Shown: one piece after another, positions 5,880 to 12,517 of the stretch | Layout of the letters: the number at the start of each line of letters is the position of its first letter | Numbering within the stretch: position 1 is the first letter of the stretch | NCBI GenBank assembly: GCA_027294925.1 | Contig: JAPULM010000094.1 | Span: forward strand, 1 to 16,859 | Direction: 5' to 3' | Length of the DNA stretch: 16,859 bases | Source of the DNA: a bacterium | Lineage (GTDB): Bacteria; Tectomicrobia; Entotheonellia; Entotheonellales; Entotheonellaceae | Program-made: the position numbers and the translations under genes | Notes under the pieces: model-generated | What the model was told of the DNA's origin: nothing | What the model saw: the letters and a program-made list of their open reading frames with translations, nothing else | Databases searched by the model: none

Positions 5880-6533
5880 ATGCAGGAATATCGGCAAGCG
5901 CGATTCATCAGGCCGCCTGGTGCCACAGAAATCCTCTTGGTCCGTCACGGGGAGTCTCGGGCAGCTACGCCGAACGATCCCTTTCCTCTCGTGGATGGTC
6001 ACGGTGACCCGGAGTTGCATGAGAACGGGAGGGATCAAGCCATCAAGGTCGGCATGCGCCTACGTCATCAACCGATCGACGCAGTGTACGTAACGAATTT
6101 GCGGCGCACTGCCGAAACCGCCGCGCCCCTGTGTGCCCATCTCGGTCTTGAACCCATCGTAGAACCCGATCTGCGGGAAGTGTATCTGGGTGAGTGGGAA
6201 GGCGGCATGCTCAGAATCAAAGCGCATGACAATGATCCCATCTATGTCAAGATGCAGCAGGAGCAGCGCTGGGACGTAATCCCCGGAGCCGAACCTCTTG
6301 ACAAGTTTCGCCAGCGCCTTTTGCGCGGCTTGCATCGCATGCGAGATACGCACCCGGACCAGCTCATCGTGGCGGTCGTTCATGGCGGGGTCATTGGACA
6401 AATCCTTGCTCATGCCACGGGTGCACAGCCCTTTGCCTTCAATGGGGCTGATAATGGCTCGATTAGCCACATTGTGATGTGGGAAGAGCACGTCGTCGTA
6501 CGGCTCTTTAACGATGCGACGCATATCTCATAA
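5880..6533 (+). CDS. Histidine phosphatase family protein (phosphoglycerate mutase-like)
   Basis: A 217-residue cytoplasmic phosphatase of histidine phosphatase branch 1. The phosphohistidine motif is EILLVRHGES (17-26), with nucleophile His23 and phosphate-binding Arg22. LRRTAETAAPL (74-84) carries the second arginine, LREVYLGEWEG (98-108) the likely general-acid glutamate (Glu100), and AVVHGGVIGQIL (166-177) the second histidine, His169. The usual helical insert between them is present. The substrate cannot be predicted: members act on phosphosugars, phosphoglycerate, alpha-ribazole phosphate or proteins, and no cobalamin or glycolysis gene adjoins it. AAAGGAG ends five bases before the ATG. 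Apparently a single-gene unit; a small hairpin follows at 6597-6616. Confidence 0.87.
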   Translation: MQEYRQARFIRPPGATEILLVRHGESRAATPNDPFPLVDGHGDPELHENGRDQAIKVGMRLRHQPIDAVYVTNLRRTAETAAPLCAHLGLEPIVEPDLREVYLGEWEGGMLRIKAHDNDPIYVKMQQEQRWDVIPGAEPLDKFRQRLLRGLHRMRDTHPDQLIVAVVHGGVIGQILAHATGAQPFAFNGADNGSISHIVMWEEHVVVRLFNDATHIS

Positions 6534-6596
6534 GTGCTCTATGCGGCAGCACGTATCCACTTACAGCCTCGGAAGGGGCTCCAGGAGCAATCGCCG

Positions 6597-6616
6597 TCAT
6601 GCCGTACACGGCATGA
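6597..6616. repeat. 9-bp inverted repeat downstream of the histidine phosphatase
   Basis: TCATGCCGT (6597-6605) and ACGGCATGA (6608-6616) are perfect inverted copies separated by AC. The element sits 64 bases past the phosphatase stop codon. There is no T-run, so a terminator role is weak. It could be an operator-like site or a remnant of a larger element in this degenerate interval. Confidence 0.35.
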
Positions 6617-6717
6617 ACGCCGGAAAATTTGCGGCAAGCCACCTGGAATCCTAATTCCCAAAGAATCGTTGGCGTACTCGCACCTTGAACTTGAGTTGTC
6701 CACTTGACCGAACACCC

Positions 6718-7020
6718 TCATATGTGGTGCAAGGAGCCTTCTGCGTCTGCTTCCTGCCGGTTCAGCTGTAGGGTCGTCGGGATAAGGTCGACGATCTTCG
6801 GACGGGATTTCTTTACGGCCACGGGGGCTTTCAGCAACGTGGCATTGTACAGCTGCATGCCGACCTGCAAGGCGTCATTGGGGTCCTGGACCGTGCCATT
6901 CTCGACGTACGCCATGATCGGCGCGGCAAATTCCATCATCGCCTGGGTCATCGGAATCGGACGAAACCCTTGTGGGACGCTAGGCGGGTCACCAAACGGG
7001 ATCATGTCCAGGAACGGCAT
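6718..7020 (-). CDS. Hypothetical protein, doubtful, possibly a gene remnant
   Basis: An ORF of 100 codons beginning MPFLDMIPFGDPPSVPQGF, with a middle part (MTQAMMEFAAPIMAYVENG, then DPNDALQVGMQLYNATLL) that looks like two amphipathic helices of a real protein. There is no signal peptide, membrane segment or motif I recognise. No Shine-Dalgarno site precedes the ATG, and purine-rich minus-strand sequence continues upstream across several broken frames. It could therefore be the surviving 3' part of a longer, decayed gene. Function unknown. Confidence 0.35.
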   Translation of the reverse strand: MPFLDMIPFGDPPSVPQGFRPIPMTQAMMEFAAPIMAYVENGTVQDPNDALQVGMQLYNATLLKAPVAVKKSRPKIVDLIPTTLQLNRQEADAEGSLHHI

Positions 7021-7451
7021 GGGTGATGGTGACGATCGTTTAGTTTGACGATGTTATCGCCTTTATGCTTTGGCTCTGGTTTTGGCCTACCGTTTTTGCT
7101 CTCGTGACTTTTTGCGCATGCTGAGGCCTTTCGTGTTTTGTTGTTGGGTCGCTACCCCCAGTCCACTATCTGTTTCCAGATCGACCCGGTCCTTTCCTGC
7201 GCTTGCCGCTTGCCGCGGCATGAGTATGCACATGAGAAGAACGCTTGCTTACGTTCGTCGTGTTTTGATCTTATGATGCGTAATGGCGTCTTTGAGAAGG
7301 GCCTTTTGCTTAGTATCCGCTACACGTATGGCAGCCGTATAGACCTTAAGGGATTGTTGTTTTTCTTCCGGTCGACGTGCGGTATATTGTGGTTTATAGT
7401 GCCTGGCTGTTCTCTGTAAACGATTTGAAAAAAGGCTAAGGGGCAAGAAGC
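7021..7451. other. Interval without an intact gene; possibly decayed coding sequence on the minus strand
   Basis: Read on the minus strand this stretch is rich in A and C/G-A codons and holds several short lysine-, arginine- and glutamine-rich open frames in different phases. One is a 44-codon ORF (7087-7221) ending MRKKSREQKR. Another phase, between about 7025 and 7110, reads NGRPKPEPKHKGDNIVKLND. No single frame spans the region and no ribosome binding site stands out. A frameshifted pseudogene whose 3' end is the ORF at 6718-7020 is the simplest reading, but unproven. The amidase promoter must lie near its right end; I cannot pick it out. Confidence 0.35.
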
Positions 7452-8828
7452 ATGGGCACACTGTCTAAAAAACTCGTATACGATCCGAAATCGCCGCCGT
7501 TATTGCGCTTCAGCGCTGCGCTTGCTTCATTCTCGGATGGCAGTGACACGCCGCGTGCCTACCTGGAGCGCTGTTTGGCAACCATTGCTGAGCGCGAAGC
7601 GGCGATCCTGGCGTTCGTGCATCGCAATGATAGAGGGGCGCGGCAGGCCGCAGACGAAGCGACCGAACGCTATAAGCAGGGCAAACCACTATCGCTTATT
7701 GATGGCTGCCCCGTGGCGATTAAGGACATCATTGAGACCGCCGATATGCCGACCCAGATGAACAGCGCCATTTACGCAGGATGGCAATCGGAGCGTGACG
7801 CGGCCTCCGTGTACGCGCTGCGGGAAAGCGGCGCTGTCATCGTTGGCAAGACCGTCACCACCGAGTTTGCTGCTGGCGCCTCAGGCCCTACCCGCAACCC
7901 TTTCGACCCCAACCGAACACCCGGTGGCTCTTCCAGCGGAACGGCTGCAGCGGTTGGCTCCGGTATGCTACCGGCAGGACTCGGCACCCAGACCGGTGGT
8001 TCTGTCGTGCGGCCCGCCGCCTATTGCGGCGCTTATGGGTTTAAGCCAACGCATGCAGCTCTCAATATGGGTGGTATTCACCCAATCTCAAACTCCCATG
8101 ATACCCTTGGCACCATTGCCGGTAGCGTGGAGGATTGCTGGCGAGTCGCCTATCAAATTGCCCAACAGGTTGGCGGCAGTGCGCCTCATCCCGGGATCAG
8201 GGGGCCAGCCGCATTGTCCGGTGCGGCGCGACCGGCGCGTTTGATTCGCCTCTATACCGAAGGCTGGCAGGAAGTGGATGCGACATCGCTCGATGCCTTC
8301 GAACGCTTGATCCAACATCTCAAGCAAAGGGGTGTTGATATTGTCGATCGGAAAGACGGCGATGAAATTGCCAAGTTGGAACAGTTGCTGCAGGGCGTGG
8401 AAGCTGTAGCGCGCATCATAACGGCCTATGAACGGCGCTGGCCATACTTCGACTACTACAAACGCTATGCCTCAAAGCTCAGTCCCTATTTACGTGACAA
8501 CCTTGAAAAATCGTTTGACATCTGTATGGCGGATTTCCATGCGGCGCTTGAAAAGCGTGCTAAGATACGTCATCAGGTAGCAACCCTTGCTGACGTCGCA
8601 GACGGTTTCATCACCTTCACGGCCGCTGGGCCGGCGCCGCTTGGTCTACAATCGACCGGTAATCGCAGTTTCCAAATTTTCTGGACGCTGACCAGCGCCC
8701 CATCCTTCACCCTACCGTTGCTTTGTGTGGATGGTTTACCGCTTGGTGTTCAACTTATGGGCTTTGTCGATCAGGACGAACGGTTGGCGTGTCATGCAAA
8801 GTGGGTGGCGGAGACCATGCTCGGTTGA
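7452..8828 (+). CDS. Amidase, amidase-signature family (GatA-like fold)
   Basis: A 458-residue cytoplasmic amide hydrolase with the Ser-cisSer-Lys triad. GCPVAIKDI holds catalytic Lys91. The glycine/serine loop at 157-172 (TPGGSSSGTAAAVGSGM) holds the cis-Ser, best matched by Ser160. GTQTGGSVVRPAA (178-190) holds the nucleophile Ser184. The spacings Lys-69-Ser and Ser-24-Ser match those known for malonamidase E2 and GatA. The downstream GFKPTHAALNMGG and the C-terminal FTLPLLCVDGLPLGVQLMG are also family-typical. It is unlikely to be GatA itself, because no gatB or gatC is adjacent and the C-terminal half is short. Substrate unknown. AAGGGG lies about nine bases before the ATG. It converges on the DAHP synthase gene. 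Confidence 0.88.
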   Translation: MGTLSKKLVYDPKSPPLLRFSAALASFSDGSDTPRAYLERCLATIAEREAAILAFVHRNDRGARQAADEATERYKQGKPLSLIDGCPVAIKDIIETADMPTQMNSAIYAGWQSERDAASVYALRESGAVIVGKTVTTEFAAGASGPTRNPFDPNRTPGGSSSGTAAAVGSGMLPAGLGTQTGGSVVRPAAYCGAYGFKPTHAALNMGGIHPISNSHDTLGTIAGSVEDCWRVAYQIAQQVGGSAPHPGIRGPAALSGAARPARLIRLYTEGWQEVDATSLDAFERLIQHLKQRGVDIVDRKDGDEIAKLEQLLQGVEAVARIITAYERRWPYFDYYKRYASKLSPYLRDNLEKSFDICMADFHAALEKRAKIRHQVATLADVADGFITFTAAGPAPLGLQSTGNRSFQIFWTLTSAPSFTLPLLCVDGLPLGVQLMGFVDQDERLACHAKWVAETMLG

Positions 8829-8846
8829 GTGGGTAGACGTCAACCG
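8822..8846. terminator. Hairpin between the convergent amidase and DAHP synthase genes
   Basis: CGGTTGA (8822-8828, overlapping the amidase stop codon) and TCAACCG (8840-8846) form a perfect 7-bp stem with an 11-base loop in the 23-base gap between two convergent genes. The T-run is poor on both strands, so if it terminates transcription it is a weak bidirectional signal. Confidence 0.35.
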
Positions 8847-8851
8847 AACAT

Positions 8852-9895
8852 TTATGCCACAAATTCCGCACAGGTTTGCCGTAGCATGCGTTCTGTCGTC
8901 TCCCAGTCCACACAGGCATCGGTAACCGAGACACCGTAGCGCAACTGCTCTAGCTGTTGCGGGATCTTTTGGTTGCCGGCGTATAGATTGCTTTCCAGCA
9001 TCAAGCCTATGATGGCCGTATTGCCTGCCATGCGCTGCTGGATGACCGTATCCCACACTTCTTCTTGTTGCTCGTGTTGTTTGTTGGAATTGGCGTGGCT
9101 ACAATCGACCATGACGATCGGCTGCATGCCGGCTTGGCGCAGTTGGTCGCAGGCGGCATCGATGCTATCCGAGTCGTAATTGGGGCGTCGATGACCGCCG
9201 CGTAAGACCACGTGTCCGCAATGGTTGCCGCGTGTGCGCACCACAGCAGCATGCCCGTCGTTATTAATACCCAAAAAGGTGTGCGGGCTGCGTGCCGCTT
9301 GCATGGCGTCGATGGCCACCTGTAAAACCCCCTCGGTACTATTTTTAAAGCCGACTGGCATTGATAAACCGCTGGCCATTTCACGGTGGGTTTGCGATTC
9401 TGTTGTGCGGGCGCCGATTGCCGCCCAGCTGATCAGGTCGGCATGGTACGGTGGCTTGATCGGGTCGAGCATTTCGGTTCCGGTTGGCATGCCCATGCTA
9501 TTAATGGCGAGGAGGAGTTGTCTGGCCTGTCTTAAACCGGCTGGTAAATCATCGGAGCCGTCCAGGTAGGGATCATAGATGAATCCTTTCCAGCCTACCG
9601 TGGTGCGTGGCTTTTCAAAGTAAACCCGCATGATGATGCAGAGATGGTCTTGTAGCTCCTGACGCAACCCATTAAGGCGTGCGGCATATTCCAGCGCCGC
9701 CTTGGGATCGTGAATGGAGCATGGGCCGACGATGACCAATAAGCGATCATCGACCTGTCGCAGGATCCGTTTAACCGCCTCACGGCCTTCGACCACCGTA
9801 CGGCGTGCGGTTTCGGTGCAGGGCCGTTGTTGCCGCAAGGTAGCGGGCGAAAGCAAGGGGACGATGGTGCTCACGTTAAGGTCCTCCGTCGGCAT
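8852..9895 (-). CDS. aroF: 3-deoxy-7-phosphoheptulonate (DAHP) synthase, class I-alpha
   Basis: Condenses phosphoenolpyruvate and erythrose 4-phosphate, the first step of the shikimate pathway to Phe, Tyr and Trp. The 347-residue length matches E. coli Aro[14 protein letters not shown] (55-64) holds metal ligand Cys59, [16 protein letters not shown] (89-104) the substrate-binding Arg90 and Lys95, and [20 protein letters not shown] the core. Metal ligands His267 (CSHANSNK), Glu301 (LMLESN) and Asp326 (VTDAC) are present. From remembered sequences the C-terminal half ([20 protein letters not shown]) is closer to AroF than to AroG, so tyrosine sensitivity is possible; annotation pipelines may name it aroG or aroH. 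AGGAGG (9905-9910) lies nine bases before the ATG. It is controlled by the attenuator at 9923-10051 and has no aromatic-pathway neighbour. Confidence 0.93.
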   Translation of the reverse strand: MPTEDLNVSTIVPLLSPATLRQQRPCTETARRTVVEGREAVKRILRQVDDRLLVIVGPCSIHDPKAALEYAARLNGLRQELQDHLCIIMRVYFEKPRTTVGWKGFIYDPYLDGSDDLPAGLRQARQLLLAINSMGMPTGTEMLDPIKPPYHADLISWAAIGARTTESQTHREMASGLSMPVGFKNSTEGVLQVAIDAMQAARSPHTFLGINNDGHAAVVRTRGNHCGHVVLRGGHRRPNYDSDSIDAACDQLRQAGMQPIVMVDCSHANSNKQHEQQEEVWDTVIQQRMAGNTAIIGLMLESNLYAGNQKIPQQLEQLRYGVSVTDACVDWETTERMLRQTCAEFVA

Positions 9896-9922
9896 GGGTT
9901 AATTCCTCCTGCCATTGGGCAT

Positions 9923-9954
9923 AAAAAAAGCCCCCGATGTTGCCATCGGGGGCT
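9923..9954 (-). terminator. Intrinsic terminator of the DAHP synthase attenuator
   Basis: On the minus strand AGCCCCCGATG (9954-9944), loop GCAA, and CATCGGGGGCT (9939-9929) form a perfect 11-bp stem closed by a GNRA-type tetraloop, followed by a run of seven T including the last stem base. It lies between the leader peptide stop and the ribosome binding site of the DAHP synthase, so it stops transcription before the gene unless disrupted. CAGCCCCCG (9955-9947), overlapping its 5' arm, can instead pair with CGGGGGTCTG (9998-9989) in the leader, with one bulged base. Confidence 0.9.
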
Positions 9955-9985
9955 GAAGTCGAAGCCGCATACGCGTAGCGCTTCC

Positions 9986-10051
9986 TTACAGACCCCCGGG
10001 GTCGAAGGCATAAAAATAAAAGCACCAGTTTGCGTAAGTGGTATATCGCAT
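9986..10051 (-). CDS. Aromatic-rich leader peptide of the DAHP synthase attenuator
   Basis: A 21-codon ORF starting ATG at 10051 (GTG at 10054 is an in-frame alternative) and ending TAA at 9986-9988. It reads MRYTTYANWC then FYFYAFDPGGL. Eight of 21 residues are aromatic (four Tyr, three Phe, one Trp), with a cluster at codons 11-16. Such peptides sense charged tRNA: a ribosome stalled on the Phe/Tyr cluster would cover GACCCC at codons 17-18 and free the following GGGGGTCTG to form the antiterminator. A ribosome that reaches the stop would cover that segment and let the terminator form. The ribosome binding site is weak (GGA about 12 bases upstream). Too short for standard gene finders. Confidence 0.85.
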   Translation of the reverse strand: MRYTTYANWCFYFYAFDPGGL

Positions 10052-10094
10052 CACAGCTTGTTATCCAATGATTAATGGTCTAAACAATGACCGC

Positions 10095-10123
10095 AGTATA
10101 CGTTGCCTCATCTCACGTGTCAA
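10095..10123 (-). promoter_or_regulatory. Sigma70 promoter of the DAHP synthase leader
   Basis: On the minus strand TTGACA (10118-10123), exactly 17 bp, then TATACT (10095-10100): a near-consensus promoter. Transcription would begin near 10088, about 37 bases before the leader peptide start. From the -10 onward the sequence TATACTGCGGTCATTG is nearly identical to the BtpA gene promoter. I see no clear TyrR or TrpR box overlapping it. Confidence 0.85.
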
Positions 10124-10225
10124 TACCCGTCGCTGTTATTTTTTGCGCCTACCGCCTGCGCCTTATATTCTATTCAGGTTGCCTTCTTGATGACGCTTCA
10201 CTCTGGTCCCAGCCCGGCTTGGGGT

Positions 10226-10717
10226 TTAGCGATCAAACGACATGACGTTGGACTGTCGCGTTAGCACCGGCCCTAACAGGGCCAGCATGACCAGATCTCG
10301 GAGCAAGACTTGCAGTGGCGTTTCGCTCAGCCCGAATTGGCCAAAGCATCCACAATCCTCGATCGAGATACCGGCTGCCAGAACCACAACCATCAGCAGG
10401 CTAAATCCTACCAACTGCAATCCCACCACCAGTGCGGCCAGCGTCGTATACCAGCCAATGGCGAGCGCCGTACCGCTTGCCACTTCGATCCATGGTAACA
10501 CGGTGGCGAGCCAGGGTAAAAGGGCCTGAGGTAGAACCGTATACTGCTGCATCAGGGCCAAGACCTCAGCATGTGGTAGGAGCAGTTTACTAAAGCCGGC
10601 AAGCACAAACACAGCGCCAACTAGACAACGAGCGCCGACAACCACCCAGGATAGCGCCCCCAGACGTCCCCAGAAGCGGATGAGTTGGGGCGTATGTTGG
10701 CTACTGAGACTGGGCAT
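10226..10717 (-). CDS. MauE/DoxX-like membrane protein with CGC motif
   Basis: A 163-residue integral membrane protein of the MauE (DoxX-like) family, with about four hydrophobic segments (roughly 22-45, 64-88, 91-116, 135-152). The conserved pair Cys122 and Cys124 lies in EDCGCFGQFG (120-129), the hallmark of MauE-type proteins, and GARCLVGAVFVLAGFSKLL opens the first helices. In methylamine dehydrogenase clusters MauE works with the thioredoxin-like MauD in disulfide formation. The frame runs back to 10849, but ATG 10717 is the natural start because it removes a 44-residue tail lying inside the upstream gene. It overlaps the DsbA-like stop codon by 17 bases. The neighbour therefore suggests it recycles, or is recycled by, the DsbA-like protein. 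No mau genes are present. Confidence 0.82.
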   Translation of the reverse strand: MPSLSSQHTPQLIRFWGRLGALSWVVVGARCLVGAVFVLAGFSKLLLPHAEVLALMQQYTVLPQALLPWLATVLPWIEVASGTALAIGWYTTLAALVVGLQLVGFSLLMVVVLAAGISIEDCGCFGQFGLSETPLQVLLRDLVMLALLGPVLTRQSNVMSFDR

Positions 10718-11417
10718 CGGCCAGCTCCTGGCTGATCGCCCGGATATAATCGCCTGCCGATTGAGCGCCCAGGATGCGCTTGTTGTTGATAAACACAGTC
10801 GGGGTGCTACGGACCTGTAGACTACGGCCATATTTTTGGTCTGCGGCAATCAGCCCTCGCATGCGACCATTTTTGACACATTGCTCGAGGGTCTCTGGGT
10901 TAATCTCGATAGACGTTGCGAATTCTAACAGACGCGGCAAGGGATTGGATAAACGGTACCACTGTAATTGACGAGCATAGAGCATATCATGGAAGGGCCA
11001 GAACTGGCCCTGTTCCCCAGCACAAAGGGCAGCTTCCGTTGCGGTCTGACTGATATCATTCAGCACGAAATGGTACAGCACCAGTTGTACCTTACCCTCA
11101 AAACGTTCGAGCGCGCGCGCCAATGGTTCCTGGAGCGCCTTGCAGTGGGGTCAAGTGAAGTCACTAAACTCTTTGATGACGACCGCTGCGCCAGCCACGC
11201 CATGCGTATAGTGATTGTCGATCGCCCCTTGCAGTTGTAACGGCAAGCGGCTCATTTGGCGGTAGCGCATAAAGATACCGATGGCGATGACCAAGACGAG
11301 CACAGCGCCACCGAGAATGAGGCGCTGACGACGCTGGCGCTGTTGAGCTTGTTGGGCTTGTTGGGCTTGCTGGCGTTTAGCGCGCGATTGTTTGCGTGGT
11401 TTGGTTTTTTTTGCCAT
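10701..11417 (-). CDS. Membrane-anchored DsbA-like thioredoxin-fold protein, probable selenoprotein (UPHC active site)
   Basis: One gene of 238 codons read through an in-frame TGA (11151-11153) as codon 89. The N-terminus is cytoplasmic and basic with a Gln/Ala repeat (QQAQQAQQAQQ, 17-27), one membrane helix follows (33-49), and the rest lies in the periplasm. The domain reads VVIKEFSDFT, then TGA, then PHCKALQEPLARALERF: DsbA-like proteins have Cys-Pro-His-Cys here, so TGA replaces the first, attacking cysteine. The fold continues with QFWPFHDMLYARQ and the cis-Pro loop VRSTPTVFINN. A hairpin suited to SECIS function follows the TGA. Homology is unbroken on both sides, with no other frame disruption. 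AGGA eight bases before the ATG supports the start. The alternative is a nonsense mutation or base error (TGC/TGT to TGA). It is co-transcribed with the MauE-like gene. Confidence 0.8.
11115..11138 (-). promoter_or_regulatory. Candidate bacterial SECIS hairpin
   Basis: On the minus strand GCGC-U-CCA (11138-11131) pairs with UGG-C-GCGC (11122-11115), giving 4 + 3 base pairs around one U x C mismatch, with the apical loop GGAACCAU. The loop begins 20 nt after the TGA and starts with GG. Bacterial SECIS elements have a G in the first two loop positions and a loop about 16-37 nt from the UGA, so both criteria are met. The stem is modest, and the GC-alternating right arm allows other registers. 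Confidence 0.55.
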
Positions 11418-11746
11418 CTAGCTTTTCCTAAGGGTGGGGGTATTTTAACCGGCATGCCATCCACATGCTTTATAGGGATTGTATCACGATATCTGTTGTT
11501 GGTCAGCTTGCGGTGCATGTACATCCGTCGGGGACCAGCGCCGTGAAGGTAGTATCTCAACTCTCTGTACTTCCAACCTGCCCTCTGACTTCAGCGCAAG
11601 CCCCGTGGGTAAGATGATTTTGTTCCCCTGCTGACCGCAAGAGCCGTTTGTTTTCCTGCTCGAGTTGAGAAAATATGCCCGTTAGCCGACAAAGACCTCA
11701 GAATCGGAATAGGTTAACGGATGTATTAACGATACAGGAATTAAAG
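11418..11746. other. Divergent intergenic region
   Basis: About 330 bases between the DsbA-like gene (-) and the envelope operon (+). The left part holds the minus-strand promoter described at 11478-11506. An open frame joins 11675 to the plus-strand gene but has no ribosome binding site and is unlikely to be translated. I could not find a convincing plus-strand promoter; the operon promoter is probably between 11590 and 11720. Confidence 0.5.
11478..11506 (-). promoter_or_regulatory. Candidate promoter for the DsbA-like/MauE-like operon
   Basis: On the minus strand CTGACC (11501-11506), 17 bp, then TACAAT (11478-11483), preceded by TGA in the extended -10 position. The -10 matches five of six consensus bases and the spacing is ideal; the -35 matches four of six. 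It lies about 60 bases before the ATG at 11417. Confidence 0.5.
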
Positions 11747-12517
11747 ATGGACAATATCTATTTAGCCCCCGAGGCAGAACTCATCCCGTCACCATCTACA
11801 GGTGAATATGGCTCGCCTGAGCGTGCTGTTGTTGGCGACTATCACTTCGTTATTGGGGAGGTCATCAGCGAAGCCTGGGAGAAAACCAAGGGTGCCAAAT
11901 GGACCATGTTAATGGCGTTTGGTTTGTATTTGTTGGTGTACCTGGCGGTTACCTTTACCGTGCAATTCATCTTATCTGCCTTAGGCCTCTCCGGCATCCC
12001 TGAACCCGATGGGCGTAACGCCGGTAGCTTCATGGCATACAGCTTCCTGCAAACGACGATCCTTACTTTTGCCACCATCCCGATGATGGCGGGGCTTTTC
12101 ATCATGGGCCTTCGCCGTTCCATGCAGGCGTCGATTTCCGCCAGCTCTATCATGCGTCATTATGATAAAACAGTGACATTGGCCATCACCTTAACGCTGA
12201 TGTATGTGATGATTGCGATTGGTTTTGTTTTACTCGTCATCCCCGGCATTTATCTCTCCGTTGCCTATTACATGGCAATTCCGTTGGTGGTGGACAAAGG
12301 CTTTAGTCCCTGGCAAGCTCTGGAGACATCACGACAAGCCATAAGCAAACGCTGGTTTTCCGTCTTTGGATTGGGTCTGATGGTTACGCTCATCAACATG
12401 ATGGGCGGCTTTGCGTTAGGCATCGGCCTGATCTGGACACTGCCATTTACCGTCATTGTCTTTGGTGTTTTGTACCGCAACATGTTTGGCTGCGAAGCAG
12501 CCACCATCGCAGACTAA
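11747..12517 (+). CDS. Multi-pass inner-membrane protein, first gene of the envelope cluster
   Basis: A 256-residue membrane protein of unknown function. The N-terminus MDNIYLAPEAELIPSP resembles the 'NPYxPPxAeL' opening of several small membrane-protein families. Hydrophobic segments lie at about 52-80, 98-122, 143-180 and 205-245. The signature FVLLVIPGIYLSVAYYMAIP then LVVDKGFSPWQALETSR matches the pattern in BPSS1780/YciC-like and glycerophosphodiesterase membrane-domain proteins, where a proline-glycine turn precedes a helix and a conserved 'Al..S' segment. I chose ATG 11747 because AGGA (11736-11739) is seven bases upstream; the frame extends to 11675 without support. Its stop TAA abuts the ATG of the RDD gene. 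Confidence 0.75.
   Translation: MDNIYLAPEAELIPSPSTGEYGSPERAVVGDYHFVIGEVISEAWEKTKGAKWTMLMAFGLYLLVYLAVTFTVQFILSALGLSGIPEPDGRNAGSFMAYSFLQTTILTFATIPMMAGLFIMGLRRSMQASISASSIMRHYDKTVTLAITLTLMYVMIAIGFVLLVIPGIYLSVAYYMAIPLVVDKGFSPWQALETSRQAISKRWFSVFGLGLMVTLINMMGGFALGIGLIWTLPFTVIVFGVLYRNMFGCEAATIAD

Noticed and set aside
6060..6524. 154-codon minus-strand ORF
   Set aside because: Shadow of the histidine phosphatase, which has all family motifs on the plus strand.
7795..8244. 149-codon plus-strand ORF inside the amidase
   Set aside because: Out-of-frame shadow of the amidase, whose catalytic Ser/Ser/Lys motifs lie in the other frame.
9896..10028. Alternative leader reading GTG-LLFLCLRPRG... that runs into the DAHP synthase start
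   Set aside because: It passes through the terminator stem and has no ribosome binding site. The ATG frame at 10051 gives a short, aromatic-rich, properly stopped peptide that fits attenuation.
10701..11123. Separate short gene starting TTG at 11123 (and a separate 88-residue gene at 11151-11417)
   Set aside because: Both pieces are parts of one DsbA-like protein in the same frame, separated only by the TGA at the first active-site cysteine. The TTG has no ribosome binding site.
11334..11373. Short tandem repeat (TTGTTGGGC type) considered as a repeat locus or CRISPR
   Set aside because: It encodes the Gln/Ala repeat in the N-terminal tail of the DsbA-like protein; units are 9 nt without spacers.
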